This document shows, piece after piece, positions 8,528-17,362 of a stretch of DNA of 52,581 bases. Origin of the DNA: an uncultured Cetobacterium sp. (GTDB taxonomy: Bacteria > Fusobacteriota > Fusobacteriia > Fusobacteriales > Fusobacteriaceae); NCBI RefSeq assembly GCF_947038635.1, contig NZ_CAMQXC010000004.1, positions 1 to 52,581 of the forward strand, in the 5' to 3' direction. The notes below the pieces were generated by a model. That model worked only from the letters and a program-made list of their open reading frames with translations. It ran no database searches and was not told the DNA's origin. The translations under genes and the position numbers were made by a program. How positions within the stretch are numbered: the first letter of the stretch is position 1; each line of letters begins with the position of its first letter.

Positions 8528-8556
8528 TTGAAATTAATTGGTTTATATGATATAAA
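8528..8556 (+). promoter_or_regulatory. Promoter for the HU gene
   Basis: TTGAAA (8528-8533) and TATAAA (8551-8556) have a 17-base spacer and lie about 50 bases before the HU start. Confidence 0.7.
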
Positions 8557-8604
8557 TGACTGTACTTAATTACAATAATAGAAGCATTTTAGGAGGAAAA
8601 TATA

Positions 8605-8880
8605 ATGACAAAAAAAGAATTCGCAAAAGTATTATTTGAAAAAGGTGTATTCTCTTCAAAAGCTGAAGCAGAAAGAAAGTTAGATTCAGTTCTAGTTACA
8701 ATAGAGGAGACTTTACAAGCTGGAGAGGAAATCAACTTCATCGGATGGGGAAAATTTGAGGTAGTTGAAAGACCTGAAAGAACTGGAAGAAACCCTAAAA
8801 CTGGAGAAGAAATTAAAATAGAAGCTAAGAAAACTGTAAAGTTTAAAGCTGGAAAGTCTTTAGTAGACAAAATGAACTAA
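8605..8880 (+). CDS. hup: HU-family DNA-binding protein
   Basis: A nucleoid-associated architectural protein that bends DNA as a dimer. The 91 residues cover the whole fold: MTKKEFAKVLFEKGVFSSKAEAERKLD helices, the GWGKFEVVERPERTGRNPKTGEEI saddle and arm with the conserved RxGRNPxTG, and a C-terminal helix AGKSLVDKMN. It has its own promoter, a strong AGGAGG site and a terminator, fitting a highly expressed single gene. Confidence 0.95.
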   Translation: MTKKEFAKVLFEKGVFSSKAEAERKLDSVLVTIEETLQAGEEINFIGWGKFEVVERPERTGRNPKTGEEIKIEAKKTVKFKAGKSLVDKMN

Positions 8881-8893
8881 TATTTAATTATTT

Positions 8894-8921
8894 AAGCCGA
8901 GATTATTTCTCGGCTTTTTTT
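8894..8921 (+). terminator. Intrinsic terminator after HU
   Basis: GCCGAGA and TCTCGGC form a 7-base-pair stem with a 5-base loop, followed by seven T. Confidence 0.92.
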
Positions 8922-8941
8922 ATATGTTTTAGAAATTGCTA

Positions 8942-8970
8942 TTGACTTATTAAGAAATATTAGCTATATA
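8942..8970 (+). promoter_or_regulatory. Promoter for the EF-G-like gene
   Basis: TTGACT (8942-8947) and TATATA (8965-8970) with a 17-base spacer, about 40 bases before the ATG at 9012. Confidence 0.65.
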
Positions 8971-9011
8971 AGTACTAACGTAAAAAATCTCTTAAAATAG
9001 GAGGAACAATT

Positions 9012-11075
9012 ATGATTAGTTATGAAATGAGTGAGATAAGAAATATAACTCTTTTGGGGCATCGTGGAAGTGGAAAAAGTAGCTTAGTAGAGGCCATGCT
9101 ATACATATCTAATACAACCCCTAAAATGGGGAGTGTTGACTCTCAAACAAGTATATCAGATTTTGATAAAGAGGAAATGAAACAGGGATTTTCAATTAAT
9201 ACGTCAGTTATACCTCTTGAATATTTAGGTCATAAATATAATATATTAGATACACCAGGATATTCAGATTTTTCAGGAGAAGTTTCGTCAGCTTTGGCAG
9301 TTTCAGGAGGAGCAGTTTTAGTTATTAATGGTGCAGCTGGAGTGGAAGTAGGAACAGAGAGAGCATGGAGATTACTTGAAGAAGCAGGTATTCCAAGAGT
9401 TATCTTCATCAATAAAATGAATAAAGGAGTTCATAACTATGAAAAACTTCTTTATGATATGAAAGAGAAATTTGGTAAGAAAGTAGCACCATTTTGTATA
9501 CCAATAGGATTTGAAGAGGAGTTTAAAGGTTTTGTAAATGTTGTGGATTTAAAAGGAAGAATTTTTAATGGTGAATCATGTGAAGATGCCCCAATTCCAG
9601 AAGATATAGATGTAGCAGAAGTAAGAAATCTTTTGTTAGAGGCAATTGCTGAAACTGACGAAAATCTTTTAAATAAGTATTTTTCAGGAGAGGATTTTAC
9701 TGAGGAAGAGATTAAACAAGGATTACATAATGGTGTTGTTAATGGTGAAATTGTTCCTGTTATTATTGGGTCTGCAAGTAATGGAATAGGTGTTCGAACT
9801 CTTTTTGAAATGCTATATAACTATTTACCTACACCTTTAGAGGTAAATGGAGGTATAAAAATAGGTTATACAACAAATAAAAGTGAGATGTTAACAAGAA
9901 AAGTTGCAGTAGATGAACCATTCTCCGCAGTTATATTTAAAACAATAGTAGATCCATATATGGGGAAAATATCTTTGTTTAAAGTTAATTCAGGAGTTAT
10001 TAAAAAAGATGATGAAGTATTAATTTCAAATAAAGGGATAAAAGTTAAAATAGGAAATATTTCATTCTTTAGAGGTGGAAAACAATTACCAGCAGAAGAG
10101 GTTAGAGCAGGAGATATAGGTGCTATGACGAAGATTCAAGAGGCTCAGACGGGAGATACTCTATGTGATAAAGATAATGTTATTTTATATCAAGTAATAG
10201 AGTTTCCAAAGCCATGTTTATATATGTCCATCGTTCCAAAAGAAAAAAGTGATGATGATAAGTTAAGTGGAGCACTTCAAAGATTAATGGATGAAGATCC
10301 ATCTTTTTCAATAGGAAGAAATTATGAAACAAAAGAGTTAATAATTGGTGGACAAGGAGAAAAGCACCTTAATATACTTCTTAATAAACTTGAAAATAAA
10401 TTTGGTGTAAATGCTTTATTGAAAGAGCCAGAAGTTTCTTATAGAGAAACAATTAAAAATAGCGTTGAAGCTCAAGGTAGACATAAAAAGCAATCGGGAG
10501 GAGCAGGACAATTTGGAGAAGTATTTATAAAATTTGAACCAAATAGTGATGAGTTTGGATTTTATGATAATATTCATGGTGGAGTAGTTCCTAAAACTTA
10601 TATTCCAGCAGTAGAAAAAGGATTGTTGGAAGCAAAAAATAAAGGTAAATTAGCGGGGTATCCAGTAATAAATATAAAGGCAACATTGTATGATGGATCG
10701 TATCATCCTGTAGATTCAAATGAAATATCATTTAAGCAAGCAGCCATATTAGCGTTTAGAAAAGGGATGGAGACAGCTAAGTGTGTTATATTAGAGCCAA
10801 TTGTAAAAATGGAGATAGTAGCTCCTGATGAATATATAGGAGATATTATGGGAGATATGAATAAAAGAAGAGGAAGAATTTTAGGAATGGAACCAAAAGC
10901 TTACTCTGAGCAACTTTTAACTGTAGAAGTTCCTGAAAGCGAGATATTAAAATATGCAATAGATTTAAAATCTTTAACTCAGGGCAGAGGAAGATTTGAA
11001 TATAGTTTCTTAAAATATGAGGAACTTCAAGAAAATTTAGCACAAAAAATAATAGAAATAAGAAAAAATAAGTAA
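9012..11075 (+). CDS. Elongation factor G-like translational GTPase (EF-G paralogue)
   Basis: A 687-residue translational GTPase with the EF-G domain order. G1 is GHRGSGKS (about 16-23), G3 DTPGYSDF (about 80-87) and G4 NKMN (about 134-137); domains II-V follow to the C-terminal RGRILGMEP and LTQGRGRFEYSF segments. Canonical EF-G has AHVDAGKTT in G1 and RGITI in switch I. Here these are GHRGSGKSS and KQGFSINTS, so this is the divergent EF-G-like subfamily, not the main factor, and its role is not settled. A good AGGAGG precedes the ATG. It stands alone between its own promoter and terminator. Confidence 0.9.
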   Translation: MISYEMSEIRNITLLGHRGSGKSSLVEAMLYISNTTPKMGSVDSQTSISDFDKEEMKQGFSINTSVIPLEYLGHKYNILDTPGYSDFSGEVSSALAVSGGAVLVINGAAGVEVGTERAWRLLEEAGIPRVIFINKMNKGVHNYEKLLYDMKEKFGKKVAPFCIPIGFEEEFKGFVNVVDLKGRIFNGESCEDAPIPEDIDVAEVRNLLLEAIAETDENLLNKYFSGEDFTEEEIKQGLHNGVVNGEIVPVIIGSASNGIGVRTLFEMLYNYLPTPLEVNGGIKIGYTTNKSEMLTRKVAVDEPFSAVIFKTIVDPYMGKISLFKVNSGVIKKDDEVLISNKGIKVKIGNISFFRGGKQLPAEEVRAGDIGAMTKIQEAQTGDTLCDKDNVILYQVIEFPKPCLYMSIVPKEKSDDDKLSGALQRLMDEDPSFSIGRNYETKELIIGGQGEKHLNILLNKLENKFGVNALLKEPEVSYRETIKNSVEAQGRHKKQSGGAGQFGEVFIKFEPNSDEFGFYDNIHGGVVPKTYIPAVEKGLLEAKNKGKLAGYPVINIKATLYDGSYHPVDSNEISFKQAAILAFRKGMETAKCVILEPIVKMEIVAPDEYIGDIMGDMNKRRGRILGMEPKAYSEQLLTVEVPESEILKYAIDLKSLTQGRGRFEYSFLKYEELQENLAQKIIEIRKNK

Positions 11076-11076
11076 T

Positions 11077-11105
11077 AAAAGAGGCTCTGATAAACAGAGC
11101 CTTTT
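11077..11105. terminator. Bidirectional terminator between the EF-G-like gene and corA
   Basis: GGCTCTG and CAGAGCC form a 7-base-pair stem with loop ATAAA, flanked by an A run (11077-11080) and a T run (11102-11105), so it can serve both converging genes. Confidence 0.8.
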
Positions 11106-11108
11106 CAA

Positions 11109-12074
11109 TTAAAATAGTTCTTTTTTAAATAAAATCCATGTTATTATAATTCCGCAAGCAAATGCTACAAGTAGAACCCAAAGAAAACCATAGGTATCTG
11201 AAGCAAAAGGAACACCACCTACGTTCATTCCCCAAAGTCCAGAAACAACAGTAGGAATGGCAAATACAATTGTAATAGAAGTAAGTTTTTTCATTACTAT
11301 ATTAAGGTTGTTTGACATAACTGTAGAAAAAGCATCTCGAGTACTACCTAAAATACTTGAATAAATATTTGCCATTTCAATAGCCTGTTTAGTTTCTATT
11401 ATAACATCTTCAAGAAGCTCTAAATCATCTGGGTATCTTTTTACAATTTCAGTTCTCATCATTCTTTCAAGAACGGCTTCATTTGATTTTAAAGATGTAG
11501 TAAAATAAACCAAACTTTTTTCCAATTCAAGAAGAAGCATAAGTTCTTGGTTTCTAAGGTTATTTTTTAGCTGCCTTTCAATATTATCACTTATTCTTCC
11601 AATTTGTTTTAGATAAAGTAAGAAATATGTAGAGTTTCTAAAAAGCATTTGTAAAATAAACCTTGTTTTTTTAAATGTAAAAAAACTTTTAATCCTTCCT
11701 TGAACAAACTCCTCAATAAGAGAGAGTTTAACAGTAGATACAGTTAAAATATGATCTTTCAATAAAATTATTCCAAGTGGAACAGTAGTGAAAGAACAAC
11801 GATTATTTTCATCATGAATGGGAACATCAATAATAACTAAGATTATATCATCATCAATTTCTAAACGAGCTTTCTCCTCTTCGTCAAGAGCAGCTCGAAT
11901 ATGTTCTTCAGGAATATCAAAGCTATTAGTAACAACTCTAATTTCCTCTTCTGTAGGATTTGAAAGATGAATCCATGTATTCTTTTCAGTTAATTTTTCA
12001 ACTTCAAGTGTTTCAGAAATTGAGAAAAGTTTTTTTTCTAAAATATCATTATGACTTTTGTAAATTTTTATCAT
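11109..12074 (-). CDS. corA: CorA-family magnesium/divalent metal transporter
   Basis: A 321-residue inner-membrane channel of the CorA superfamily. A long cytoplasmic alpha/beta domain and stalk helix precede two C-terminal membrane helices (about 258-280 and 292-313). The signature GMN motif closes the first helix (SGLWGMNVGGVPFA). The family moves Mg2+ or Co2+ and some members export Zn2+; the motif alone does not separate these. It lies 23 bases after the dnaN stop with no terminator between, so it is probably co-transcribed with the clamp gene. Confidence 0.93.
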   Translation of the reverse strand: MIKIYKSHNDILEKKLFSISETLEVEKLTEKNTWIHLSNPTEEEIRVVTNSFDIPEEHIRAALDEEEKARLEIDDDIILVIIDVPIHDENNRCSFTTVPLGIILLKDHILTVSTVKLSLIEEFVQGRIKSFFTFKKTRFILQMLFRNSTYFLLYLKQIGRISDNIERQLKNNLRNQELMLLLELEKSLVYFTTSLKSNEAVLERMMRTEIVKRYPDDLELLEDVIIETKQAIEMANIYSSILGSTRDAFSTVMSNNLNIVMKKLTSITIVFAIPTVVSGLWGMNVGGVPFASDTYGFLWVLLVAFACGIIITWILFKKELF

Positions 12075-12097
12075 AAAAAACCGCCTAAAATTGAGTG

Positions 12098-13192
12098 TTA
12101 GTCTCTTAGTGCAAGAGGCATTAAAATATATTTATAAGAACTGTTATCTCCTTCAGTGATTTCAAACATAGCTGAAGAGGTATTTCCTTTAATAAAAACA
12201 TTATTATTTAAATTTTCAACAAATTCAAAAAGGAATTTTATATTAAGAGAGCATTTAAAATCATCTCCATTTTTAATCATATCAACTTTTTGATTAATTT
12301 TTGCTTTACCAGAAGAAGCTGAAATAGAAAGTTTTTTACTTTTGAACTCTAAAATAGCACCATTTTTTGATTCATTACTAGTTCTTGCCACTGTTAAAAC
12401 TTTTTTTAAAGCACTTTTGAAATCATTATAATTAAATTCCATCTCTTTACTAAAGCTATTTCCACAAAGAATAGCATCAAAGTTAGGAAACGGAAGAGTA
12501 GTTACTTTTGTAAGGAAGTAAGTATTTTTCCATAAGAAAATAAGGTTCTCACCATTTGAACCAATAGTTATATCTTCATTTAAATCTTTGATTAATTTAC
12601 ATAGAATATTAACAGATTCAAGAGGAATTGAAAAATCCTTTTCCAAAAGAGACTTGTTATCCGTTTTTAAATAAGTTAATCTATACGAATCTGTTGATAC
12701 AAAAGAGATTCTATCTTCTCTAAAAAGAGTTCTAATACAGTTGATTGCTAAATTTTCTGTTGAAGGAGCAACTGAAAATTTTGTTCTTTCAAAACTTTTA
12801 TAAAGTTCTTGAGGTGAAATTTTTGCAATTTCATCAACAAGTGGAAGTTTTAAATTTTCAGGGAAATTATCGTTATATAATAAAGTAAACTCAGCTAAGT
12901 GAATAGAAAGAATATCATTTTTAGATGATAAATTAATAGTTTCATCATCTAAAAGCTTAATATATTCTAAAGCTAAATTTGGTTTAAAAATAACTACGCC
13001 ATCTTCAATTGTTTCGCAATAGACAGTTTTTATATAGTTAATGTCAAGGTTAGTACCTGTAAACGTTACTTTACCACTATTTGATTCTATTTTTAAACCA
13101 GAAATAATCGGTTTAATTGGATTATCTTTTAAAATATTAATAAATTCAGAGAAAATTTCAACTAGTTCATTTCTTCTAATATTAAAATTCAT
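12098..13192 (-). CDS. dnaN: DNA polymerase III beta subunit (sliding clamp)
   Basis: A 364-residue clamp of three similar domains (about 1-120, 125-245, 246-364). It shows IKPIISGLKIES near the start, the SVAPSTENLAINCIRTLFREDRISFVSTDSYRL segment, and the YKYILMPLALRD ending typical of beta clamps (cf. YLIMPMRL). It confers processivity on the polymerase, here presumably the PolC at 35010. AGGAGG precedes the ATG. It is not next to dnaA, recF or gyrB as in many bacteria; its neighbours are corA and potD, with its own promoter upstream. Confidence 0.93.
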   Translation of the reverse strand: MNFNIRRNELVEIFSEFINILKDNPIKPIISGLKIESNSGKVTFTGTNLDINYIKTVYCETIEDGVVIFKPNLALEYIKLLDDETINLSSKNDILSIHLAEFTLLYNDNFPENLKLPLVDEIAKISPQELYKSFERTKFSVAPSTENLAINCIRTLFREDRISFVSTDSYRLTYLKTDNKSLLEKDFSIPLESVNILCKLIKDLNEDITIGSNGENLIFLWKNTYFLTKVTTLPFPNFDAILCGNSFSKEMEFNYNDFKSALKKVLTVARTSNESKNGAILEFKSKKLSISASSGKAKINQKVDMIKNGDDFKCSLNIKFLFEFVENLNNNVFIKGNTSSAMFEITEGDNSSYKYILMPLALRD

Positions 13193-13224
13193 AGGGGGTC
13201 CTCCTAATTGTATTCTTTTCTAAA

Positions 13225-13253
13225 ATTATACACTATAAATAAGAGTGTTACAA
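13225..13253 (-). promoter_or_regulatory. Promoter of the dnaN-corA unit
   Basis: On the minus strand TTGTAA (13253-13248) and TATAAT (13230-13225) with a 17-base spacer, about 33 bases before the dnaN ATG. Confidence 0.7.
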
Positions 13254-13258
13254 GAAAT

Positions 13259-13294
13259 AAAAAAGTCTAACTTAAATTTTTAAGTTAGACTTTT
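13259..13294. terminator. Terminator after potD
   Basis: AAAAGTCTAACTTAAA and TTTAAGTTAGACTTTT form a long stem. On the minus strand it is followed by T residues and ends the potD transcript. Confidence 0.88.
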
Positions 13295-13298
13295 AGGA

Positions 13299-14327
13299 TT
13301 AATCAATAAGAATTTCTTGCCAATATTTACTTTGAAGATCTAGTGTATTTTTAATATCTCGTAAAATTTCAGTGTGTCTTAAATCATCTATTGAATATAG
13401 AGGCTCAACAGTGATAAGTTCTCTAGCAGGAACATTTATAGATGGAACTCTTAAATGTTCAGCAATTAATTTATAATTTTCAGGTCTTTGTACAAAATCT
13501 AAAAATTTATATGCAGCTTCTTTATTTGGTGCAGTTTTAGGTATAACAAATGAATCGATATAAGCTGTTCCACCTTTTTCAGGAATTACAAATTCAGTTG
13601 TTTCTAATTGCTCAGGAGTTAATTCATTTAAAACATTATCAGGATAGCAATGTACAACCCAGAAATCACCATTAGCAAAACCTTTACCAAAAGATTCTGA
13701 ATCAAATTTGGCAATGTTTTTTTTCCATTCCTTTACAAGATTAGCCGCTTTAGATATAGCTGCTTCATCTTCAGTTGTCTGAGGATATCCTAAAGTTCCT
13801 AGAGCGGAAGTCATAACCTCTCTCATATCATCTAATAAAGTCATTTTTCCTTTATATTCAGCATTATTATAGATTGTAAAATCTCTTGGAAAATTTTTAA
13901 CGTATTTAGTATTCACGGCTATAGTTGTAGCTCCCATTGCAAATGGAAAAGCATAATCGTTATTAGAATCAAAATATTGTAACTTTTCAAATACCATAGG
14001 ATCTATATTATTTAATGATGGTAATTTAGATTTATCAAGTTTTTCAAGCATTCCATCATTCATTAAAATTTCAGCATAATCAGTTGAAGGTGTTAAGATA
14101 TCATATCCAGATCCTCCAGCTTTAATTTTAGCAAACATCTCTTCATTTGATGAGTAAATATCTTCAATTACTTTAATACCTGTTTCTTTTTCAAAATCTT
14201 CATAAATTTTTGTGGGAATATAATCAGCCCATCCATAAAGATAAAGAACATTTTCATTTTTTTGTTTTTCGTTACCACATGAAAGCAGTAGAAAAACTAA
14301 AGATAATAAAGTTATTATTTTTTTCAC
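13299..14327 (-). CDS. Spermidine/putrescine-type ABC substrate-binding lipoprotein (PotD/PotF-like)
   Basis: A 342-residue type II periplasmic binding protein with lipobox LLSC (Cys about 17). Mature features match PotD: LYLYGWADYIPTKIYEDFEKETGIKV at the start, the GSGYDILTPSTDYAEIL loop, YAFPFAMGATTIAVN, and a C-terminal RPENYKLIAEH. PotD delivers polyamines to PotABC. No ATPase or permease gene adjoins it, so it must work with a transporter encoded elsewhere. It has its own promoter and terminator. Polyamine specificity is inferred from family resemblance. Confidence 0.88.
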   Translation of the reverse strand: MKKIITLLSLVFLLLSCGNEKQKNENVLYLYGWADYIPTKIYEDFEKETGIKVIEDIYSSNEEMFAKIKAGGSGYDILTPSTDYAEILMNDGMLEKLDKSKLPSLNNIDPMVFEKLQYFDSNNDYAFPFAMGATTIAVNTKYVKNFPRDFTIYNNAEYKGKMTLLDDMREVMTSALGTLGYPQTTEDEAAISKAANLVKEWKKNIAKFDSESFGKGFANGDFWVVHCYPDNVLNELTPEQLETTEFVIPEKGGTAYIDSFVIPKTAPNKEAAYKFLDFVQRPENYKLIAEHLRVPSINVPARELITVEPLYSIDDLRHTEILRDIKNTLDLQSKYWQEILID

Positions 14328-14366
14328 TTAAACCTCCCTAAAATATAAATTATATAACCGTTAAAA

Positions 14367-14395
14367 ATTGTATTATATTTTTTAAAGATAGTCAA
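14367..14395 (-). promoter_or_regulatory. Promoter of potD
   Basis: On the minus strand TTGACT (14395-14390) and TACAAT (14372-14367) with a 17-base spacer, about 40 bases before the potD start. Confidence 0.7.
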
Positions 14396-14489
14396 GAATA
14401 ATTACAGCTAAAGATTATTTAACTAGAAAATAGAACAAAATTAATGTATAATCTTATATAAAATATAATTAGTTTTAGGAGATATAATA

Positions 14490-15254
14490 TTGGATATAAT
14501 AACAAGTAAAGATAATGAACTTTTTAAGAGTTTAAAAAAATTAAAAGCAAAAAAATATAGAGAGTTAGATAAATTATTTTTGGCAGAAGGAAGAAAATTT
14601 TTAGAATTTCAAGAGATTCCTAAAGTAATAATATTTAAAGAGGGAGTTTCTGAAGAAAGTATAAAGTTATCTGAAAAATTTCAATGTAAAAAAATAATTT
14701 TAAGTGAAAAATTATTTAAAGAGTTAAGTTCTCAAGAAAATTCTCAAGGAGTTATCATTTGCTATAATTCTAAAGAACAAAATTTGGATTATTTAGATAA
14801 AAATATTATTATTTTAAATAGAGTAGCAGATCCAGGAAATTTAGGGACAATTATAAGAGTAGCGGATGCAGCTGGATTTAAGGATATAATTTTAACTAAG
14901 GGAAGCGTAGATTGCTATAATGAAAAAACTGTAAGGAGCAGTATGGGATCAATTTTAAGTATGAATATTTACTATTTAGAAGAGACAGATACTATACACT
15001 TATTGAAAGAAAAAGGTTATAAAATAATAGCTACAGCCTTAGAAAAAGATTCTATTCCATATACAAAAATGAAATTAGAAGAGAAGAATGCATTTATATT
15101 TGGAAATGAAGGCGATGGAATTTCTCAAAATATATTGCTAAAAAGTGATGAGAAAGTAATAATTCCAATTTATGGAAGTGCAGAATCATTAAATGTAGCT
15201 ATGGCTACAGGAATTATTTTATATGATGTAAGAAATAGAATAGATAATAAATAA
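14490..15254 (+). CDS. TrmH/SpoU-family RNA 2'-O-methyltransferase
   Basis: A 254-residue SPOUT enzyme of the RlmB/TrmH class, which methylates ribose 2'-OH in rRNA or tRNA using S-adenosylmethionine. An N-terminal substrate-binding domain (KKLKAKKYRELDKLFLAEGRKFLEF, about 10-35) precedes the knot domain. Motif 1 is NRVADPGNLGTIIRVADAAGF, motif 2 FGNEGDGIS and motif 3 SLNVAMATGIILYD. The only well-placed start is TTG 14490, with AGGAG 8 bases before it. The target nucleotide cannot be deduced. A HAD phosphatase follows after 18 bases. Confidence 0.92.
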   Translation: MDIITSKDNELFKSLKKLKAKKYRELDKLFLAEGRKFLEFQEIPKVIIFKEGVSEESIKLSEKFQCKKIILSEKLFKELSSQENSQGVIICYNSKEQNLDYLDKNIIILNRVADPGNLGTIIRVADAAGFKDIILTKGSVDCYNEKTVRSSMGSILSMNIYYLEETDTIHLLKEKGYKIIATALEKDSIPYTKMKLEEKNAFIFGNEGDGISQNILLKSDEKVIIPIYGSAESLNVAMATGIILYDVRNRIDNK

Positions 15255-15272
15255 GTATTAGGGGAGATTTTG

Positions 15273-16052
15273 ATGATAAAACTAGTTGTTACAGATATGG
15301 ATGGAACATTTTTAAATGATAAAAAAGAGTTTTCAAATGAATTTTGGGAGATTCATTCAGAAATGGAAAAAAAGGGTATTAAATTTGTTGTAGCTAGTGG
15401 AAGGCAATATCAAAATTTAAGAAAAAATTTTGATAAGATAAAAAATAAAATAGTTTTCATTGCTGAAAATGGAAGTTATGTTGTAGAAAAAGAAAAAGAA
15501 ATATATTCTAGAATATTATCAAAAGATATAATAAAAAAATATGTTGAAATAGGAAGAAAGATACCTACAACAAATGTGGTATTATGTGGTAAGAAATCTG
15601 CGTATATTGAATCGACTGAAATAGAATTTATTGCAGAAGTAGAAAAATATTATGAGGAAAGAAAAGTTGTTTCAAATCTTTTAGATTTTATAGATGATGA
15701 AATAATAAAAATTACTTATTGTGACTTAAGTGGAACAGAAAGAAATGTTTATCCCCATATAGAAAATGAGAAAGATTGTCAAATTGTTGTTTCAGGTGAA
15801 ATTTGGTTAGATATAAGTCATTTAGAATCCAATAAAGGAATAGCGTTAGAAGCTCTTCAAAAAGAGCTGGGAGTAGATTATGAGGAAACTATGATTTTTG
15901 GAGATTATTTAAATGATTTAGAAATGTTAAAAAAAGGTAAATATAGTTTTGCAATGGAAAACGCACATGAGGAAATAAAGAAAATATCAAATTTTATAGC
16001 AAAAAGTAACAATGAAAATGGAGTTTTAGAGGAGCTGAAAAAAATTATTTAA
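15273..16052 (+). CDS. HAD-superfamily Cof-type sugar phosphatase
   Basis: A haloacid dehalogenase hydrolase of the Cof/YidA class (IIB cap), expected to dephosphorylate small sugar phosphates or cofactors. Motif I is DMDGTFLND near residue 7, motif II VASGR, and motif IV GDYLNDLEML near 210, followed by AMENAHEEIKK as usual. Length of 259-260 residues is normal. TTG 15270 and ATG 15273 are adjacent; the ATG is 6 bases after GGGGAG and is preferred. Probably co-transcribed with the methyltransferase. Confidence 0.9.
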   Translation: MIKLVVTDMDGTFLNDKKEFSNEFWEIHSEMEKKGIKFVVASGRQYQNLRKNFDKIKNKIVFIAENGSYVVEKEKEIYSRILSKDIIKKYVEIGRKIPTTNVVLCGKKSAYIESTEIEFIAEVEKYYEERKVVSNLLDFIDDEIIKITYCDLSGTERNVYPHIENEKDCQIVVSGEIWLDISHLESNKGIALEALQKELGVDYEETMIFGDYLNDLEMLKKGKYSFAMENAHEEIKKISNFIAKSNNENGVLEELKKII

Positions 16053-16081
16053 TCTTATTTTAAGGAGGGGAATTTTTTATA

Positions 16082-17362
16082 ATGAGAAAATGTATGAGAG
16101 TAATATTTATGTTAATTCTGACGGTAAATATTTTTGCTGAGTATAAATTTCCAATGAAAAATCCATATGTGGCTACAATAGTTGGAAGTTCTAAAATTAT
16201 GACAAAAGGGATACCTAATGAGGTGCCTACTAAAGAGTTTAAAATTATGTTAGAAAGAAGTAATAAAGTGCCTGCAAATATGTGGTTTGATAAAGGATTT
16301 AATTTTTCTTTAAGCAAACAAAAAGGAAAAGCTCCTTTAATTTTTGTTTTATCAGGAACAGGTTCAGCATATAACTCTACAAGAACAAAAAACTTTCAAA
16401 AAATATTTTATAATGCAGGATATCACGTATTAACTGTAACATCAGTGTTTAACTCTAATTTTATATTAAATGTATCAAATAGTCAGGTGCCTGGAGTTTT
16501 GATTCAGGACGGTTTAGATTTGTATAATATTATGGGAGATATGTTAGAAAAAGTAAAAAAAGAAGAGAAAGTTGAAATAACAGATACATATTTAATGGGA
16601 TATAGTATGGGAGCAACACACTCAGCAGTTTTATCTTATTTAGATTCTCAAGGAAAAGATTTTAACTTTAAAAGAGTTTACATGGTTAATCCATCTATTA
16701 ATCTGTATTATTCGGCAACTACTTTAGATAATATGTTGTCAAAAAATATAGAAAATAAAGGACAAATAGTGGAAATTATTGATGAAGTAATGGAAGTAGT
16801 AAAAAAGAATATTTCACCTAGTGACTTACAAATAACAGAAGAGGGAATATATTCAATTTTTGAAAAACAAGAATTATCTAATAAAGAGATGGAAAGATTA
16901 ATAGGGCTTGCTTTTAATTTAACATCAATTGATTTAAATTATATTGTAGATCAAATAAATGGTACCCATGTATATTCAAATACAACTCCAGGAAAATTTT
17001 CAAAAATGTATCCTTATTTTGAAAGTATTAACTTTGCAAACTTTAGTGATTATTTAAATAAATTAGCTTATCCATATTATTTAAAAATATTAGGTGGAGA
17101 TTTAACTTTTAACGATGTTTTAAAATATGGCGATTTAAGAATAATTAAAAGTTATTTAGAGAAAGAAGATAAAATAGTAGCAGTAACTAATGAAGATGAT
17201 TTTATTTTATCTGATAAGGATAGAGGTTTTATAAAAAATGTATTTAAAGAAAGAAGTTTGATATATCCTTATGGTGGGCACTGTGGAAATATGTTTTATC
17301 AAACTAATGTGGATAAAATGTTAGAGTTTTTAGAGAAGGGGGTGTTCAACAATGAATTATAA
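16082..17362 (+). CDS. Exported alpha/beta-hydrolase paired with MlaA
   Basis: A 426-residue protein with a signal peptide (about 1-20, ending IFA) and therefore probably periplasmic. Fold markers are PLIFVLSGTGSAYNSTRTK (oxyanion region), nucleophile elbow GYSMGA with Ser about 175, and YGGHCGN supplying the likely His about 400. This gives a serine-hydrolase layout, perhaps a lipase or phospholipase. AAGGAGGGG lies about 12 bases before the ATG. The 3' end overlaps the MlaA gene by 11 bases, so the two are translationally coupled. The pairing suggests work on outer-membrane phospholipids, but this is inference. Confidence 0.75.
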   Translation: MRKCMRVIFMLILTVNIFAEYKFPMKNPYVATIVGSSKIMTKGIPNEVPTKEFKIMLERSNKVPANMWFDKGFNFSLSKQKGKAPLIFVLSGTGSAYNSTRTKNFQKIFYNAGYHVLTVTSVFNSNFILNVSNSQVPGVLIQDGLDLYNIMGDMLEKVKKEEKVEITDTYLMGYSMGATHSAVLSYLDSQGKDFNFKRVYMVNPSINLYYSATTLDNMLSKNIENKGQIVEIIDEVMEVVKKNISPSDLQITEEGIYSIFEKQELSNKEMERLIGLAFNLTSIDLNYIVDQINGTHVYSNTTPGKFSKMYPYFESINFANFSDYLNKLAYPYYLKILGGDLTFNDVLKYGDLRIIKSYLEKEDKIVAVTNEDDFILSDKDRGFIKNVFKERSLIYPYGGHCGNMFYQTNVDKMLEFLEKGVFNNEL

